Source of the DNA: Chitinophaga skermanii
Lineage (GTDB): Bacteria > Bacteroidota > Bacteroidia > Chitinophagales > Chitinophagaceae
Direction of reading: 5' to 3'
NCBI RefSeq assembly: GCF_003259335.1
Contig: NZ_QLLL01000002.1
Coordinates: 647,885 to 711,884 of the forward strand
DNA length: 64,000 nt
The notes under the pieces were generated by a model. The model ran no database searches. It worked only from the letters and a program-made list of their open reading frames with translations, and was not told the DNA's origin. How positions within the stretch are numbered: position 1 is the stretch's first letter; the number at the start of each line of letters is the position of its first letter. Below are positions 61,339 through 64,000 of the stretch, piece after piece. The translations under genes and the position numbers were made by a program.

Positions 61339-62634
61339 TTACTCACCACAATTCTTCACAAACGCCCACGGCCCCCAAGTATCTGCCTGGTTAGGTGCGG
61401 TACCTTGTATCCACCATTTATTAGAGAATACTTTTCCTTGGTAACTTACCTGGATACCCGGTGTAGCATACACCTGCGTAGCACTCCATGCTGGAATACC
61501 ACTGCAAGCGGTTGTATCTGTACCACCCGTTACCGTTACGTTTACCGACGATGATGTACCCGTTACGCTCAAGTTATCATAGGCTACAACCTTTAATGCG
61601 TAAGAGCCGGCCGCAACCCCGGTCCATGTAAACGAATACGGGCTCGTAGCATCCTCTCCTAACTTGGTAGCACCATTGTAGAATTCTACTTTACTAACTG
61701 TACCGTCAGTATCAGCAGCCGTTGCATTAATAATTATGCTTGCAGGTGCGGCATAAGATGCATTGTTTACAGGCGCTGTAATACTTGCCGTTGGTGCGGC
61801 ATTACCCACCGTGCCATACATAGCGGTAATAGTGGCCTTATCACCGGCAGATAAACCGGTACGCTGGCCCGTAAATGTAGATCCATCTAACTTGGTAATG
61901 GTAGCCAAGTTATTTGCGGAAAATGTATACGAACCGTATAACATAATCGATCCAAAATCAAAAGCTCCATTGTCGAAACCACTACTGTACTTGTTAAAAT
62001 TATGTTCTTTACCGCTCTCGATGTTGGCATAATTGATAACGACATACGCATCACGATCGGCCCGTGTTTGCTCATGTAATAGGCCCATGGTATGACCAAT
62101 TTCGTGGATCGTATTACCATACGTACAGTTATCCGCCAAGTTCACGGTTTGTCTACCGCCTACCATGCCAATGGTAGCAGAACAACCTGTAGAATTCATA
62201 AACTCTACATAGTTAGCTTCTGTTGTACGCGGGGTAAAACGTACAATGGTGTTCGACTCCCAATAAGCAATCGCGTTTAGAATAGTCGTGCGCTTAGTAG
62301 CCGAAATCGCGCTGTTAATTGTGTAATATACAACCGCGCCTGGCCAATACTTCGAAATAATACCGGCACCTTCTGTTTGCGGGGTTTCACCGGGTGAATC
62401 AAACATAATGTCGCCTTCAAAAACGCGCAAGCCATCAATACGCTCTACCGCCATGGCCGAACCATTTAAATAGGCTGTAACAACTTCGCCCTTACGACCG
62501 GGGAAAGCGCGTTCAGAGTCTGTTGATGTGGGTGTTGGGGGCGTGTCTTGTTGGTTTTTGGAACACGAAGAGAATAGCAGGCCTGCAAGCAATACGCTTG
62601 TGGCCCATGCTGCATGGGTTGTACGTGCAGTCAT
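61339..62634 (-). CDS. Astacin-type (M12A) protease with Ig-like and chitin-binding-like modules
   Basis: A 431-aa lipoprotein (FSSC lipobox). The catalytic domain (about 85-262) has HEIGHTMGLLHEQTRADRD (His177, Glu178, His181, His187) and the Met-turn SIMLYGSYTFS. An Ig-like (Big_9-type) domain follows (about 275-368, ITAPVNNASY...KVEFYNGATKLGED...YSFTWTGVAAGSYALKVVAYD), then a CBM5/12-like module (about 372-431, CSGIPAWSATQVYATPGIQVSYQGKVFSNKWW) with aromatic residues typical of chitin binding. It likely attacks proteins on chitinous surfaces. Confidence 0.92.
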   Translation of the reverse strand: MTARTTHAAWATSVLLAGLLFSSCSKNQQDTPPTPTSTDSERAFPGRKGEVVTAYLNGSAMAVERIDGLRVFEGDIMFDSPGETPQTEGAGIISKYWPGAVVYYTINSAISATKRTTILNAIAYWESNTIVRFTPRTTEANYVEFMNSTGCSATIGMVGGRQTVNLADNCTYGNTIHEIGHTMGLLHEQTRADRDAYVVINYANIESGKEHNFNKYSSGFDNGAFDFGSIMLYGSYTFSANNLATITKLDGSTFTGQRTGLSAGDKATITAMYGTVGNAAPTASITAPVNNASYAAPASIIINATAADTDGTVSKVEFYNGATKLGEDATSPYSFTWTGVAAGSYALKVVAYDNLSVTGTSSSVNVTVTGGTDTTACSGIPAWSATQVYATPGIQVSYQGKVFSNKWWIQGTAPNQADTWGPWAFVKNCGE

Positions 62635-62987
62635 TGGGAGTTTTTTAATGGTTGATGAAATGTATATCGACGTTGAACTTAATAAGAAATTATCATATTA
62701 CATAACTCATTTTTATTATGTATGATTTACAGGTAATTAGCAAACAACTTCTTTCAATTTATCTTGTAAGGTCGTAAAAAAGATTTCTTTAGGAGTCATT
62801 CCACAAAGCAGCAATTATACAATTCAAAACATCGTATCTCTCTTGATGCCCCCATGCAACCCCAGTAATTTTACACTTCCGTTTAAGTATTCATTATTCC
62901 ATACAAGTAATTGATCTCGCATTGCAGTAATAACTGCAACAGGAGTCACCATGCTTGTACGCACACAAACATTTATAATTATAGCTC
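62635..62987. other. Intergenic region, divergent promoters
   Basis: Separates the divergent astacin and hydrolase genes. It contains a small palindrome ttgcagt-aata-actgcaa (62922-62939), possibly an operator. A minus-strand frame at about 62750-62810 (MTPKEIFFTTLQDKLKEVVC) recalls transposase tails but is too short to call. Confidence 0.5.
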
Positions 62988-64000
62988 ATGAAAAAAGTTT
63001 TCCTTAGCGCCGGTATCATTATGTCGCTTATGGCTTGCAACAATGCATCCCAAGAAAGCAATCACAACACTACTAAAACATCTGCCCCTGAAGTTGTAGC
63101 CTACGACAAAGATCCCCGCCTCGACAGCTACACGCAAAATTTCTTACACGCCCTTAACACCGGCGGCGGTAAACCCCTCGAAACATTAACACCTGTAGAA
63201 GCCAGGGCAGTATTAGTAAATGCACAAGCGGGTGCCACAGTGGATTATAGTGGTATCGACGAGTTCGAAAAAACGATCCAAGCCGATAGCTTTACCATTA
63301 AATTAAACGTAGTTCGTCCTGCCGGCGTTAAAGGTAACTTACCTGTATTCGTATTTATCCATGGCGGTGGCTGGGTATTGGGCGATTATCCTACACACAA
63401 ACGCATGGTACGCGACTTAGCGGTTTTAACGGGTTACAGCGGCGTATTTATCAATTACACCCCAACGCCTGGTAAGAGGTACCCTACACAAATCAATGAA
63501 ATCTACGCTGCCACTAAATGGATCGCCGAACATGGTGAAGCGTTGAATGTAGATGGTAAAAACATGGCAATTGTTGGTAATAGCGTGGGCGGTAATATGA
63601 GTACCATTACTGCTATGCGTGCAAAAGCTGAAAATGGTCCGGCTATTAAAGCGCAAATTTTGTTCTGGCCTTTGGTGAATGCTGATACGAATGATCTTTC
63701 TTACCAAGAATTCGGTAAAGATCGTTTCTTAACCACCAGCCTCATGAAATGGATGTATGGTTTGTATGCCGATTCTTCTCAACTATTCGATCCATATATA
63801 TCACCATTACAAGCATCACTCGATCAATTAAAAGGCTTACCACCTGCATTAATTATTACCGCTGAGAATGATATTTTACGGGAAGAAGGTGAGGCGTATG
63901 GACGTAAATTGGACTCTGCCGGTGTACAAGTAACTACCACTCGTTACCTTGGTCAAATCCACGATTTCGGTTTATTAAATGCCTTAGCCAACTCGCCTGC
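62988..64000 (+). CDS. HSL-type alpha/beta hydrolase lipoprotein (3' end cut by window)
   Basis: ATG at 62988; 337 codons to the window edge with no stop. Lipobox LMAC (Cys17). Hormone-sensitive-lipase/alpha-beta-hydrolase-3 motifs: HGGGWVLGDY (oxyanion hole) and GNSVGGNM (nucleophile Ser), then the late IHDFGLLNAL with the probable catalytic His. Esterase of unknown substrate, anchored in the envelope. Confidence 0.92.
   Translation, partial: MKKVFLSAGIIMSLMACNNASQESNHNTTKTSAPEVVAYDKDPRLDSYTQNFLHALNTGGGKPLETLTPVEARAVLVNAQAGATVDYSGIDEFEKTIQADSFTIKLNVVRPAGVKGNLPVFVFIHGGGWVLGDYPTHKRMVRDLAVLTGYSGVFINYTPTPGKRYPTQINEIYAATKWIAEHGEALNVDGKNMAIVGNSVGGNMSTITAMRAKAENGPAIKAQILFWPLVNADTNDLSYQEFGKDRFLTTSLMKWMYGLYADSSQLFDPYISPLQASLDQLKGLPPALIITAENDILREEGEAYGRKLDSAGVQVTTTRYLGQIHDFGLLNALANSP

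Noticed and set aside
62750..62810. Possible transposase tail MTPKEIFFTTLQDKLKEVVC
   Set aside because: Only about 20 codons, no upstream frame and no inverted repeats; insufficient to call an IS remnant.
1..64000. tRNA or rRNA genes
   Set aside because: No cloverleaf with a recognisable T-loop (GGTTCRA) context and no rRNA-like conserved stretches were noticed; this was a manual reading, not a covariance search.

Overview
The window looks like chromosomal DNA of a Bacteroidota bacterium, most likely a Chitinophaga-like member of the Chitinophagaceae. Supporting signs are two FecI/FecR-type sigma/anti-sigma pairs driving TonB-dependent receptors, a SusC/SusD pair, many SPII-type lipoproteins, FAS1 and DUF4397 lipoproteins, Bacteroidota -7 boxes (TAnnTTTG), and small peptides with the double-Gly leader of Bacteroidota class I lanthipeptide-type precursors. 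No rRNA, tRNA, CRISPR array or intact insertion sequence was seen.

Left part (1-42.4 kb): metabolic and surface genes. There is an M20 peptidase, a seven-heme c-type cytochrome lipoprotein, an alpha/beta hydrolase, two related membrane proteins, and a methyltransferase interrupted by an in-frame TGA. Next is a 17-kb minus-strand locus (26.6 to 9.3 kb): ECF sigma, FecR, STN-type TonB receptor, DUF4397 lipoprotein, another lipoprotein, three FAS1 lipoproteins, an Oar-like receptor and an IPT/NHL lipoprotein. A second locus (39.4 to 28.4 kb) runs sigma, FecR, SusC, SusD, lipoprotein, large zinc metalloprotease, fatty-acid-hydroxylase-type membrane protein. A MocR-type regulator is divergent from an EamA exporter.

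Central part (42.4-60.5 kb), the unusual region. At 42.4-45.6 kb there is a minus-strand tandem array of about 13 tiny peptide genes (pp1-pp14 below, pp13 frameshifted). They share a MKKKK...LxKLxFxK...VAxL...GG leader, and most have a variable core with C-x6-C-x9-C-x2-C. No modification enzyme, protease or exporter for them lies in the window. The promoter-proximal end of this array (5' leader, pp14, pp13) is repeated three more times at 48.1-48.8, 52.0-52.6 and 56.2-56.8 kb. In each repeat the sequence downstream of the pp13 copy is not the rest of the array but the C-terminal tip of an RHS toxin gene, with a different toxin end and a different putative immunity gene each time. The tips have no start region, and two carry nonsense codons or frameshifts. 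Broken XRE regulators, a papain-type toxin/Imm35 remnant and a cluster of small immunity-like genes lie in and beside the repeats. It reads as a recombining store of peptide precursors and toxin tips.

Right end (60.7-64 kb): a macrodomain deacetylase, an astacin-type protease with a chitin-binding-like module, and an HSL-type hydrolase cut by the window edge.
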